NCBI GenBank assembly: GCA_035468985.1
Contig: DATISF010000054.1
Span: 157,501 to 221,500, forward strand
DNA length: 64,000 nucleotides
Direction of reading: 5' to 3'
Source of the DNA: DASVHS01 sp035468985
GTDB lineage: Bacteria > Acidobacteriota > Thermoanaerobaculia > Gp7-AA8
The notes beneath the pieces are model-generated. The model made no database searches. It was not told the origin of the DNA and saw only the letters and a program-made list of their open reading frames with translations. The position numbers and the translations under genes were made by a program. Of the stretch, positions 5,988-13,492 are shown piece after piece. Every line of letters starts with the position of its first letter. Positions within the stretch are counted from its first letter, which is position 1.

Positions 5988-6821
5988 ATGGGTAAGAAAC
6001 ACAGATATCCGACGGGCGTCAGGCCGCTCTTGATCAACGAGAGTGCCCGGCGGCGGAGCGTCGAGTCGCGCATCACGTCGATCCTCGAGCGCGCCGGCTT
6101 CGAGGAGATCATCCTGCCGATCATCGACTACGCCGAGCCGTACGCGGCGACGGGTGCGATCGATTCGCGGCAGACGTACCGCTTCGTCGACCGCGACGGC
6201 GATCTGGTCGCCGTGCGATCCGATTTCACGCCGATGGTTGCCCGCGCCCTGGCGCCGTCGCTCACACCCGAACAGCTTCCCCTGCGCGTCTTCTACCGCG
6301 GTGATGTCATCCGCTATCAGGCCTCGCGTCTCGGCGCCAACCGGGAGATGTTCCAGATCGGCGCCGAGATCATCGGCGACGCCTCGGAGCAGGCCGACAT
6401 CGAAGCGATGTCCCTGGTCTCGGCCGTCCTCCGCGAGCTCGGCGTCAGTCCGACCATCGTCTTCACCGACGCGACGATTCCCGAGCGGATCGATCCCGCC
6501 GCGCGCGAGTGGCTGGCCACGAAGCGCGCTCCTGCCGATGCGCCGGAGGCCGCCAGGCGCCTCATCGCCGGAACGGCGACGACGCGCGACATCCCGGCGG
6601 ACATCGGCAGCCGGCTCGACGCCATCTCCCGCGCCTGTCCCGACTGCGTGATTCATCTCGACGACGTCGATCGCGCGCGCGGCTACTACAGCGGCCTCCG
6701 CTTCCGTGCCTACGACCTCTCCTCCCGATCGACGATCGCGCAGGGCGGCCGCTACGACAACCTGTACGAACAATTCGGAGCGTCCGCTCCGGCCGTGGGG
6801 TTCACGATCACATGCGAATAG
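5988..6821 (+). CDS. hisZ: ATP phosphoribosyltransferase regulatory subunit
   Basis: 277 residues, a HisRS-like paralogue without tRNA-charging function. In HisZ-type systems it binds the short HisG catalytic chain in a hetero-octamer and passes on histidine feedback inhibition. Class II synthetase-like motifs: motif 2 region RVFYRGDVIRYQ (about residues 96-107) and GRYDNLYEQFG near the end (motif 3-like QGGRYDNL). It is shorter than many HisZ proteins (often 300-400) and lacks an anticodon-binding domain. The ATG at 5988 directly follows the attenuator; the stop overlaps the hisG start by 10 bases. HisS is excluded by length, by the next gene being short-form hisG and by operon position. Confidence 0.92.
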   Translation: MGKKHRYPTGVRPLLINESARRRSVESRITSILERAGFEEIILPIIDYAEPYAATGAIDSRQTYRFVDRDGDLVAVRSDFTPMVARALAPSLTPEQLPLRVFYRGDVIRYQASRLGANREMFQIGAEIIGDASEQADIEAMSLVSAVLRELGVSPTIVFTDATIPERIDPAAREWLATKRAPADAPEAARRLIAGTATTRDIPADIGSRLDAISRACPDCVIHLDDVDRARGYYSGLRFRAYDLSSRSTIAQGGRYDNLYEQFGASAPAVGFTITCE

Positions 6822-7444
6822 CGATACCTAAAGGACGACTGCAGAACGACACGCTGGCGCTCTTCGCCGCCGCGGGCTACGAGACGCCGGCCGAAGAGGA
6901 CATCGCCTCGCGGCGCCTGGTCTTCAACCGCGGCGGGATCGAGTGGATCCTGGTCAAGGACTGCGACGTACCGGTCTACGTCGAGTACGGCGCGGCCGAT
7001 GCCGGCGTGGCCGGGCTCGATCAGCTGCTCGAGCACGACTCCACGGCGTATCAGCCGGTCGATCTGCCGTTCGGCCGCTGCCGGATGATGCTCATCGGCG
7101 CGCCGGGCGCGGAGCGGATCGAAGAGGTTCCGCTGCCGAAAATCGCCACGAAGTATCCGCGCGTGACGAGGCAATGGCTCGAGTCGCGCGGACTCCGCGC
7201 CGACATCGTTCCCCTGGGCGGCTCAGTCGAGCTGGCGGCGGTTCTCAACCTCACCACGCACGTCGTCGATCTCGTGGAGACCGGCGAGACCGTGCGCGTG
7301 CACAAGCTGGTGATGCAGGAGCTCGTCACCGAAGTCTCACCGCGTCTGATCGTCGGGAAAGATGTGTATCGAACGCAGCCGGTGGAAGTCCGCGAGATGG
7401 TCAGCAGGATCGCGCTCAGCGCTTCCGAGAAGGAGATCGCATGA
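6812..7444 (+). CDS. hisG: ATP phosphoribosyltransferase, short catalytic form
   Basis: 210 residues starting MRIAIPKGRLQNDTLALF. It joins ATP and PRPP to make phosphoribosyl-ATP, the first and feedback-controlled step of histidine synthesis. The length marks the short form (HisG_S) that has lost the C-terminal regulatory domain and needs HisZ, which is encoded immediately upstream; start and stop overlap by 10 bases. The PRPP-binding region is in IVPLGGSVELAAVLNLTTHVVDLVETGETV. The ATG at 6812 is internal to a longer open frame, but the IPKGRL start matches the family exactly. The stop overlaps hisD (ATGA). Confidence 0.96.
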   Translation: MRIAIPKGRLQNDTLALFAAAGYETPAEEDIASRRLVFNRGGIEWILVKDCDVPVYVEYGAADAGVAGLDQLLEHDSTAYQPVDLPFGRCRMMLIGAPGAERIEEVPLPKIATKYPRVTRQWLESRGLRADIVPLGGSVELAAVLNLTTHVVDLVETGETVRVHKLVMQELVTEVSPRLIVGKDVYRTQPVEVREMVSRIALSASEKEIA

Positions 7445-8649
7445 ACATCGAACAGATCCTCCTCGAGCTCGAGCAGCGCAGGCGCGAAGCATCGGATCGG
7501 GCAGCCGAAGTTGCCGCCGACGTGATCGCCGGCGTGCGCGCGATGGGCGACGTCTACGTTGCGAAGCAGATCGAGAGATTCGACAAAGTGAAGATCGATC
7601 CCGCCGAGATCCTGTGGAGCGACGCGCGTCTTCGCGCCTCGGACGGCGGGCGGGAACGGCCTCCGCTCCAGGACGCCATCGATGCCGCCATCGAGCGCAT
7701 CGAGTCCTTCCACCGGCAACAGCTGCCGCCGGGCTATCGCTGGACGCGCAACGACACGGTCATCGAGCATCGCGTCCGCCCACTGCGCCGAGTGGGCATC
7801 TACGTGCCGGGTGGCCGCGCGGTCTACGTCTCGACGCTGATCATGTGCGCGGTTCCGGCGCGAATCGCCGGCGTGAACGAGATCGTGGTGGCGACGACGC
7901 CCGGCGCCGCCGCCCGCCCCGAGCTGCAGTACGCCTGCCGGCGCCTCGGAGTGAAAGAGGTCTATCGCGCAGGAGGGCCGTCGGGAATCGCGGCCATGGC
8001 GCTCGGCACGCAGACGCTGGAGCGCGTCGACAAGATCGTCGGCCCCGGAAACTCGTACGTGACCGCAGCCAAGGCCCGTCTCGTCGGCGAGGTCGGCATC
8101 GACATGACCGCCGGACCCACAGAGCTGGTGGTCATCGCCGACGACACGGCGATTCCGGAGCTCGTCATGGCCGATCTGTTCGCGCAGGCTGAGCACGGAG
8201 CGGACAGTGCGGTGATTCTCCTGACCACGTCCGATCGCGTGGCGAAGGCCGCCGCGAACGAACGCTTCATCATCGTGAAGACTTCAACGGTCAACGAAGC
8301 AGTCGCCGCGGCGGATCGCATCGCTCCCGAGCATCTATCGATTCACGCCCGCGACCCGGAGACCATCGCGGCGAAAGCGGAGAACTGCGGCGCGATCTAC
8401 TGCGGACCGTCCTCGGCGCCCGCCGCCGGCGACTACATCCTCGGCTCGAATCACGTGCTGCCGACCGCGGGAACGGCGCGTTTCTTCTCCCCTCTCGGCG
8501 TGTACGACTTCGTGAAGCGGACCAACATCATCTTCGCGGGCCGGAACGACGCGCGCGAGGTCGCGCCGTTCGCCGACGCCCTGGCGCAATTCGAAGGTCT
8601 GCCGCTGCACGGGAAATCGATCATGGCCAGACAGGCGGTGCCCCGATGA
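7441..8649 (+). CDS. hisD: Histidinol dehydrogenase
   Basis: 402 residues from ATG 7441 (MNIEQILLELEQRRREASDR). Zn-dependent enzyme doing the last two oxidations, L-histidinol to histidine, with NAD. Family landmarks: RPLRRVGIYVPGGRAVYVSTLIM, VDKIVGPGNSYVTAAKARLVGEVGIDMTAGPTEL, FAQAEHGADS, the general base pair in IAPEHLSIHARDPE, and GSNHVLPTAGTARFFSPLGVYDF. The ATG overlaps the hisG stop; the stop overlaps the hisC start. Slightly shorter than the E. coli enzyme at the N-terminus, within family range. Confidence 0.97.
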   Translation: MNIEQILLELEQRRREASDRAAEVAADVIAGVRAMGDVYVAKQIERFDKVKIDPAEILWSDARLRASDGGRERPPLQDAIDAAIERIESFHRQQLPPGYRWTRNDTVIEHRVRPLRRVGIYVPGGRAVYVSTLIMCAVPARIAGVNEIVVATTPGAAARPELQYACRRLGVKEVYRAGGPSGIAAMALGTQTLERVDKIVGPGNSYVTAAKARLVGEVGIDMTAGPTELVVIADDTAIPELVMADLFAQAEHGADSAVILLTTSDRVAKAAANERFIIVKTSTVNEAVAAADRIAPEHLSIHARDPETIAAKAENCGAIYCGPSSAPAAGDYILGSNHVLPTAGTARFFSPLGVYDFVKRTNIIFAGRNDAREVAPFADALAQFEGLPLHGKSIMARQAVPR

Positions 8650-9698
8650 GCCGCGCGGCCGTTGCGGCGATGACCGCATACACGCTCGAGCTCCGCGAGG
8701 CGGACACGAAACTCAATCAGAACGAGAACCCGTTCGATTTTCCGGTCGAGCTGAAGCAGCAACTCGCCGATGCCATCGTGCGCCGGGCCTGGAATCGCTA
8801 TCCCGACTTCGAATCGAACGCGCTGCGCTCCGCGATCGCAAGCGCATACGGGCTGACGACGGAGAACATCCTCGTCGGCAACGGATCGAATGAGCTGCTC
8901 GCCGCGGCGATCGGAACGTTCGTCGGCCCGGGAACGCCGGTCGTCATCCCCCGTCCTACGTTCACTCTCTACGAAAAACTGGTAACCGTCGCCGGCGGAT
9001 CGATCATCAGCGTCGACATCGATCCGCGATCAGGCCTCCTGCCGCTCGAGTCGATGCTCGTCGAAGGTGCGGTTGTCATCGTTTGCTCCCCGAACAACCC
9101 GACCGGCGGCGTGCTGCCTGCCGGCGGCATCGAGCGGCTGCTCGATTGCGGCGCGACGGTGCTGTTTGATCGGGCGTATGGCGACTTTGCAGGCGATGGA
9201 GCACCGGCCTCAGCGGGTGAGAGCCCGGCTAAAGCCGGGGCTCCATTCTCTGCGCCACATGACCGGCTCGTCACATTCTCGACGTTCTCGAAAGCGTGGG
9301 GACTGGCCGGTCTGCGCGTCGGATGGCTGGCATCGACCGCCGCGACCGCACGCGAAGTCCGCAAGGTGAAGCTGCCGTACTCGCTGAACATCGTCAGCGA
9401 GGCGGCGGCGGTGATGGCGCTGCAGAACGGTCAGCTCCGCGATGCGAACGTGGCCCGGATCGTCCGCGAGCGCGACCGGATGTTCGCCGCGATGCGCGAA
9501 ATCGTCGAATGCTTTCCGACGCGGGCGAACTTCATCACGTTCCGGACGCGGAAGCCGCTGTTCGAGGATTTCTGCGCGCGCGGCATTCTCGTCCGCGACG
9601 TCTCCTCGTATTGCGGCCTCGCCGGCTGCCTCCGCGTATCGATCGGCACAACGGAGGACAACGACCGCTTCCTCGAAGCGCTGAAGGAGATCGCATGA
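8646..9698 (+). CDS. hisC: Histidinol-phosphate aminotransferase with an in-frame repeat insertion
   Basis: 350 residues, fold-type I PLP enzyme converting imidazole-acetol phosphate and glutamate to histidinol phosphate. Motifs: KLNQNENPFDFP at the start, GNGSNELLAAAIGTF (PLP phosphate), VIVCSPNNPTGGV, the Asp/Tyr of VLFDRAYGDFAG, and the catalytic lysine in TFSKAWGLAGLRVGW. Between GDFAG and HDRLVTFST there are about 17 extra residues (DGAPASAGESPAKAGAPF) encoded by a palindrome at 9197-9245. This is a loop before the beta strand leading to the lysine; the reading frame and all catalytic residues are kept, so the enzyme is probably active. ATGA overlaps at both ends. Confidence 0.95.
   Translation: MSRAAVAAMTAYTLELREADTKLNQNENPFDFPVELKQQLADAIVRRAWNRYPDFESNALRSAIASAYGLTTENILVGNGSNELLAAAIGTFVGPGTPVVIPRPTFTLYEKLVTVAGGSIISVDIDPRSGLLPLESMLVEGAVVIVCSPNNPTGGVLPAGGIERLLDCGATVLFDRAYGDFAGDGAPASAGESPAKAGAPFSAPHDRLVTFSTFSKAWGLAGLRVGWLASTAATAREVRKVKLPYSLNIVSEAAAVMALQNGQLRDANVARIVRERDRMFAAMREIVECFPTRANFITFRTRKPLFEDFCARGILVRDVSSYCGLAGCLRVSIGTTEDNDRFLEALKEIA
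9197..9245. repeat. Palindromic repeat, family B, inserted in frame in hisC
   Basis: Imperfect inverted repeat with ends TGGAGC and GCTCCA; the right arm is AGCCCGGCTAAAGCCGGGG and the left arm ACCGGCCTCAGCGGGT. It encodes the Ala/Gly/Pro-rich extra loop of HisC. Repeats of the form CCGGCTNNAGCCGG are, as far as I know, common between genes in several soil phyla; here one lies inside a gene. Confidence 0.85.
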
Positions 9699-10285
9699 CA
9701 CGACAGGCGAACATCACCCGCAAAACGAAGGAAACCTCGGTCGCTGTCGCGGTCGATCTCGACGGCAAGGGAAGCTCGCGCATCGAGACGCCGATCGGCT
9801 TTCTCTCGCACATGCTCGACGTCATCGCCCGGCACGGGAAGATCGACCTCGACGTCGTGGCGACCGGCGACGTCGAGATCGACTACCACCACACCGTCGA
9901 GGACGCCGGCCTCGTCCTCGGCGAAGCGTTCGGGAAAGCCCTGGGCGACAAGCGCGGCCTGCGGCGATTCGGATACGCGTATGTACCTCTGGATGAGGCA
10001 CTTGCGCGCGTGGTGGTCGATTTCGCCGGCCGGCCGTACCTCGTGTTCGAGGTGCCGGTCGACAAGGACATGCTCTTGATTCATAAAGACTTTCCATTCG
10101 TATTGATCGAGGAGTTTTTCAAGTCCTTCGCCAACAAGTGCGCGTGCAACATCCACGTCGACCTGATCCGCGGCCGCAACGGCCACCACGCGGCCGAGGC
10201 GATTTTCAAGGCGTTTGCGGTGGCGGTGCGGCAGGCGAAGGAAGTCGTCGGCGAAGAGGTGCCGTCGACGAAGGGAGTCCTCTGA
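9695..10285 (+). CDS. hisB: Imidazoleglycerol-phosphate dehydratase
   Basis: 196 residues, monofunctional, without the phosphatase domain of enteric HisB. Mn-dependent dehydration of imidazole-glycerol phosphate to imidazole-acetol phosphate. Metal ligands are in the two HHTVEDAGLVLGEAF and GRNGHHAAEAIFKAFA motifs, with FLSHMLDVIARHGKIDL near residue 36 also typical. Start ATG 9695 overlaps the hisC stop. The stop overlaps the hisH start (TGATG). Because this HisB lacks histidinol-phosphate phosphatase and no hisN/PHP phosphatase is in the operon, that step must be encoded elsewhere. Confidence 0.97.
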   Translation: MTRQANITRKTKETSVAVAVDLDGKGSSRIETPIGFLSHMLDVIARHGKIDLDVVATGDVEIDYHHTVEDAGLVLGEAFGKALGDKRGLRRFGYAYVPLDEALARVVVDFAGRPYLVFEVPVDKDMLLIHKDFPFVLIEEFFKSFANKCACNIHVDLIRGRNGHHAAEAIFKAFAVAVRQAKEVVGEEVPSTKGVL

Positions 10286-10875
10286 TGGAGGTGATCCTCA
10301 TCGATTCGCCGGTCGCGAATACCGCCAACATCGCGCGCGCCCTGCGATCGGTCGGTGGGGAGGTGCGATTGACGCGCGATGCTGCCGAGATCGCGCGTGG
10401 CGTGAAGATCGTCCTGCCCGGCGTCGGGAGCTTTCGCGCGGCGATGAGCTGGGTGACCGCGAACGGAATTGATTCCGCTCTGCGCCAGGCGATCTCCGCA
10501 GGCGCCTCGCTCCTCGGCATCTGCGTCGGCCATCAACTCCTCTTCGAAACGTCGGACGAAATGGGCACGACCGCCGGGCTCGGATTGATCAAAGGCGAGG
10601 TTCGGAAGCTCGAATGCACGCTGCCGGTGCCACAGATCGGATGGAATCGCGTCGAGTTCGCGGCCGGCCCGCTTTTTGAGGGCGCCGCTCCCTTTTACTT
10701 CGTGAACTCCTACGCTGCCCGGACCGCGGACGCGGAGATCGCCTCCGCGACCTACGGCACCCGATTCACCGCCGCCGTGCAGAGCGGAAGGATCTTCGGC
10801 GTGCAGTTCCATCCGGAGAAATCTTCGACAGCGGGTCTGCAGGTGCTGCGCAACTTCGTCGAGAGAGTTCGATGA
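10285..10875 (+). CDS. hisH: Imidazole glycerol phosphate synthase, glutaminase subunit
   Basis: 196 residues, class I glutamine amidotransferase that releases ammonia for HisF. The nucleophile Cys is in LLGICVGHQLLFE (about residue 80) and the His-Glu pair in FGVQFHPEKSS near the C-terminus; PGVGSF forms the oxyanion strand. It forms a channelled complex with HisF, which is encoded next as the second half of a HisA-HisF fusion, so the glutaminase would dock on that fused chain. Start ATG 10285 shares one base with the hisB stop; the stop overlaps the next ATG. Confidence 0.96.
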   Translation: MEVILIDSPVANTANIARALRSVGGEVRLTRDAAEIARGVKIVLPGVGSFRAAMSWVTANGIDSALRQAISAGASLLGICVGHQLLFETSDEMGTTAGLGLIKGEVRKLECTLPVPQIGWNRVEFAAGPLFEGAAPFYFVNSYAARTADAEIASATYGTRFTAAVQSGRIFGVQFHPEKSSTAGLQVLRNFVERVR

Positions 10876-12410
10876 CATTCGTCCTCCCCTCCCTCGACAT
10901 CATCGGCGGCCGCGCCGTGCGGCTCTCGCGCGGTGATTTCGGGAGCGTGACGAACTACGGATCCATCGACGAGGTTCTCGACCGCCTGGCCATTCCCGCG
11001 GGGACGATCCTCCACGTGGTCGACCTCGAGGGATCGCGCAACGGCAAGCCGGGTGCGACCAACGTTGTCCGGCGCCTCGTCCATCGCGACCTTCGCGTGC
11101 AGGTCGGCGGCGGCGTGCGGACGCTCGACGATGCGCGCACGTGGCTCGATGCCGGCGCAGAGAGGATCGTGACCGGAACGGTCGCCGCCGACGATCCTCG
11201 CATGTTCGAACAGCTCGTGGCGACGTTCGGCTCGTCCCGCATCGTGCCGGCCGTCGATGTCCGCGGCAGCGAGGTGCGGGTCGCCGGCTGGACGCGCGGC
11301 ACCAATGCCTCGCTGGGCAGCGTGCTTCGCCGGATCGAGAGCAGCGGCGTCGAGAACATCCTGGTGACCGACATCAGCCGCGACGGTGTGCTCGGAGGTC
11401 CGTCGCTCGCGCTGTATCGCAGCCTGGCGAACGAGACGAAGCTGCGCATCATCGCTTCGGGCGGCGTGACGACCCTCGGCGACGTCGTTTCGCTCGCGCG
11501 GATGCGGAATGTGACCGGCTGCGTGATCGGGCGCGCGCTGCTCGACGGCCGCTTCACGTTCGCCGAAGCGCGGGAGCGCGCCGCATCGGCCAACGCCATG
11601 CCGGAGCGGATCATCCCCTGCCTCGACGTCCGCGATGGTCGCGTCGTCAAGGGCGTGAATTTCGAAGGCATTCGAGATGCCGGAGATCCCGTCGAGTGCG
11701 CCAGGCGTTACGAAGCAGAAGGCGCCGACGAGATCGCCGTGCTCGACATCTCCGCGTCCGACCGCGGCGTTCAGACTGCCGTCGAGACTGTTCGCCGCAT
11801 CGCCGAGTCGATCTTCATTCCGCTGACGGTCGGCGGCGGCGTCCGCACGGTCGAAGACTTCCGGGCCATGCTGCGCGCCGGCGCGGATCGCGTGGCGATC
11901 AATACGGCCGCGGTGCGCGATCCGCAGTTCATCGCTGCCGCCGCGAAGGAGTTCGGCGTGCAGGCAGTGGTGCTGTCGTGCGATGCGAAGAGACGTCATC
12001 CTGAGCGCGGCGAAGGATCTCGGCCGCGGCGAACGAGATCCTTCGCCCTCGCTCAGGATGACGAAACGTTCGAAGTCATGATCCGCAGCGGCAAGGAATC
12101 GACCGGCATCGATGCCGTCGACTGGTGCCGGCGGGCCGAGGAGCTCGGCGCGGGCGAGATTCTGCTGACGTCGGTCGATCGGGACGGGACCAACCGCGGA
12201 TACGACATCGAGCTGTTGCGTGCCGTCACCGGGGCCGTGCGCATCAGCGTGATCGCCTCCGGCGGCGCCGGGACCCTCGAGCACTTCCGCGACGCCATCG
12301 CTCTCGGCGGCGCCCGGGCCGCGCTGGCGGCCTCGCTTTTTCACGACCGGAAGCTCACCATCGGTGAGGTGAAGACGCATCTGGCGTCGGAAGGGATCCC
12401 GGTGCGATGA
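10872..12410 (+). CDS. hisAF: Fused HisA-HisF: ProFAR isomerase and imidazole glycerol phosphate synthase cyclase in one chain
   Basis: 512 residues with no stop between two beta/alpha-barrels. Residues 1-242 are HisA (LPSLDIIGGRAVRLSRGDF, VQVGGGVRTLDDAR, VDVRG, VTDISRDGVLGGP, ASGGV); residues 243-512 are HisF, beginning MPERIIPCLDVRDGRVVKGVNF just where free HisF starts, with IPLTVGGGVRTVEDF, EILLTSVDRDGTNRGYD and ASGGAGTLEHF. The two enzymes catalyse consecutive steps, ProFAR to PRFAR to imidazole-glycerol phosphate plus AICAR. The linker is only a few residues (ERAASAN). Residues 375-398 are an inserted palindrome after CDAKR, in a loop after beta-5 of HisF; the catalytic Asp residues remain. 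A missed stop by sequencing error is possible but the junction is clean. Confidence 0.93.
   Translation: MTFVLPSLDIIGGRAVRLSRGDFGSVTNYGSIDEVLDRLAIPAGTILHVVDLEGSRNGKPGATNVVRRLVHRDLRVQVGGGVRTLDDARTWLDAGAERIVTGTVAADDPRMFEQLVATFGSSRIVPAVDVRGSEVRVAGWTRGTNASLGSVLRRIESSGVENILVTDISRDGVLGGPSLALYRSLANETKLRIIASGGVTTLGDVVSLARMRNVTGCVIGRALLDGRFTFAEARERAASANAMPERIIPCLDVRDGRVVKGVNFEGIRDAGDPVECARRYEAEGADEIAVLDISASDRGVQTAVETVRRIAESIFIPLTVGGGVRTVEDFRAMLRAGADRVAINTAAVRDPQFIAAAAKEFGVQAVVLSCDAKRRHPERGEGSRPRRTRSFALAQDDETFEVMIRSGKESTGIDAVDWCRRAEELGAGEILLTSVDRDGTNRGYDIELLRAVTGAVRISVIASGGAGTLEHFRDAIALGGARAALAASLFHDRKLTIGEVKTHLASEGIPVR
11994..12063. repeat. Family A palindrome, copy 3, inserted in frame in the HisF half of hisAF
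   Basis: Seventy bases from CGTCATCCTGAGCGC to GCTCAGGATGACG with inner arms CGAAGGATCTCG and CGAGATCCTTCG. It encodes about 24 extra residues (RHPERGEGSRPRRTRS and FALAQDDE) between CDAKR and TFEVMIRSGKEST. Homologous HisF proteins have only a short turn here (T. maritima: DAKRVDGEFMVFT). The same element is intergenic at five other sites. Confidence 0.93.
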
Positions 12411-12994
12411 GCGATCTGAAATTCACGAATGGCCTGATCCCGGCGATCGTGCGCGACGCGAAAAGCGGCGCCGTCCTTTCCCTCGCGTTCATGAACGAGG
12501 AGTCGCTCGCGAAGACGAGGGAGAGCGGCGAGACGTGGTTCTGGAGTCGCAGCCGCAACCAGCTGTGGCACAAGGGCGAGACGTCGGGCAACACGCAGCG
12601 AGTCGTCCACATCGCCGAGGACTGCGATCACGATGCGCTCGTGGTGAGCGTCGATCCGGCCGGCCCGGCCTGTCACACCGGCGCGATGTCGTGCTTCGAC
12701 GGGGTGCCGCCCCAGGCGTTCGATCTGGCCGGGCTGATGCGCGTTCTGCGCGACCGCTACGCCACGCGGCCGGCCGGCTCGTACTCGGCCGCGTTGTTCG
12801 ATGCCGGGCGCGAGAAGATCGTGAAGAAGGTCGGCGAAGAGTCGGCCGAGGTGATCATTGCCGCGCTCAGCGAGGGGCGCGAGCGCGTGATCTCGGAGGT
12901 CGCCGACCTCATTTTTCACGTCTCGGTGATGCTCACGGACGTGGGCATCGACTGGAGCGAGGTCGGGACGGAGTTGGCGCGTCGGGCCAAGTGA
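12407..12994 (+). CDS. hisIE: Bifunctional phosphoribosyl-AMP cyclohydrolase / phosphoribosyl-ATP pyrophosphatase
   Basis: 195 residues. The N-terminal HisI domain (1-105) has MNEESLAKTRESGETWFWSRSR, WHKGETSGNTQRV, DCDHDALVVSVDPAGPACHTG with the Zn/Mg-binding Cys, Asp and His residues. The C-terminal HisE domain (about 107-195) has the MazG-like helix motif KKVGEESAEVIIAA followed by EVADLIFHVSVML. The fused order I-E is the common one. It does steps 3 and 2 of the pathway. Start overlaps the hisAF stop (ATGA). A family A palindrome follows nine bases after the stop and closes the operon. Confidence 0.97.
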   Translation: MSDLKFTNGLIPAIVRDAKSGAVLSLAFMNEESLAKTRESGETWFWSRSRNQLWHKGETSGNTQRVVHIAEDCDHDALVVSVDPAGPACHTGAMSCFDGVPPQAFDLAGLMRVLRDRYATRPAGSYSAALFDAGREKIVKKVGEESAEVIIAALSEGRERVISEVADLIFHVSVMLTDVGIDWSEVGTELARRAK

Positions 12995-13002
12995 CGCGAA
13001 GC

Positions 13003-13082
13003 GTCATCCCGAGACGCGAAGACGGCGAAGGATCTCGTGCACGAGACCCTTCCTCTTCGCTATCGCTCAGGGTCAGGGTGAC
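13003..13082. repeat. Family A palindrome, copy 4, at the end of the his operon
   Basis: Diverged inverted repeat (GTCATCCCGAG ... TCAGGGTGAC, inner CGAAGGATCTCG and CGAGACCCTTC) between hisIE and cdd. It may act as a weak terminator or 3' end stabiliser; no T tract. Confidence 0.85.
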
Positions 13083-13086
13083 GTGG

Positions 13087-13092
13087 TAATTT
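13087..13092 (+). promoter_or_regulatory. -10 box (TAATTT, with TGG extension) 10 bases before cdd
   Basis: TGGTAATTT at 13084-13092 is an extended -10; ten bases later comes the ATG at 13103, with no Shine-Dalgarno sequence. Suggests cdd has its own start, downstream of the his operon palindrome, and a leaderless message. Confidence 0.4.
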
Positions 13093-13102
13093 AGCCCGTC
13101 CG

Positions 13103-13489
13103 ATGCCCGACCTGATTGCTGAAGCCCGAAAGGCGCGCGAGAACGCCGTCGCTCCCTTCTCGAGATACAAAGTCGGTGCAGCGCTGCTGACGAAAAGCGG
13201 CAAGGTCTATCGCGGCTGCAACGTCGAGAACTGCACCTACGCCCTGACCGTCTGCGCCGAGCGCGTCGCGCTCCTCACGGCGCTCGCCGCGGGCGAGCGC
13301 GAGTTCACCGCGATCGCCGTCGTCACGCAGAGCGAGGAACCGGGGACCCCGTGCGGACCCTGCCGCCAGTTGATGTGGGAGTACTGCGGCGACATCGACG
13401 TCACCATCGCCAACCTCGGCGGCAAACGAATCGACTACAAGCTCTCCACCCTATTCCCGTACCCGTTCTCATTCCGTCTCGAGGAGTAA
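13103..13489 (+). CDS. cdd: Cytidine deaminase
   Basis: 128 residues, the size of the tetrameric, one-domain Cdd. It deaminates cytidine and deoxycytidine for pyrimidine salvage. Zinc-site motifs are complete: TVCAERVALLTA (Cys and catalytic Glu) and GTPCGPCRQLMWEY (two Cys ligands); CNVENCTYALT binds the ribose. A Shine-Dalgarno-like GAGGAG at its own 3' end serves the next gene, which starts three bases after the stop. Confidence 0.97.
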   Translation: MPDLIAEARKARENAVAPFSRYKVGAALLTKSGKVYRGCNVENCTYALTVCAERVALLTALAAGEREFTAIAVVTQSEEPGTPCGPCRQLMWEYCGDIDVTIANLGGKRIDYKLSTLFPYPFSFRLEE

Positions 13490-13492
13490 TCG

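Noticed and set aside
5988..6821. Histidyl-tRNA synthetase
   Set aside because: Too short, no anticodon-binding domain, adjacent to short-form hisG; HisZ fits better.
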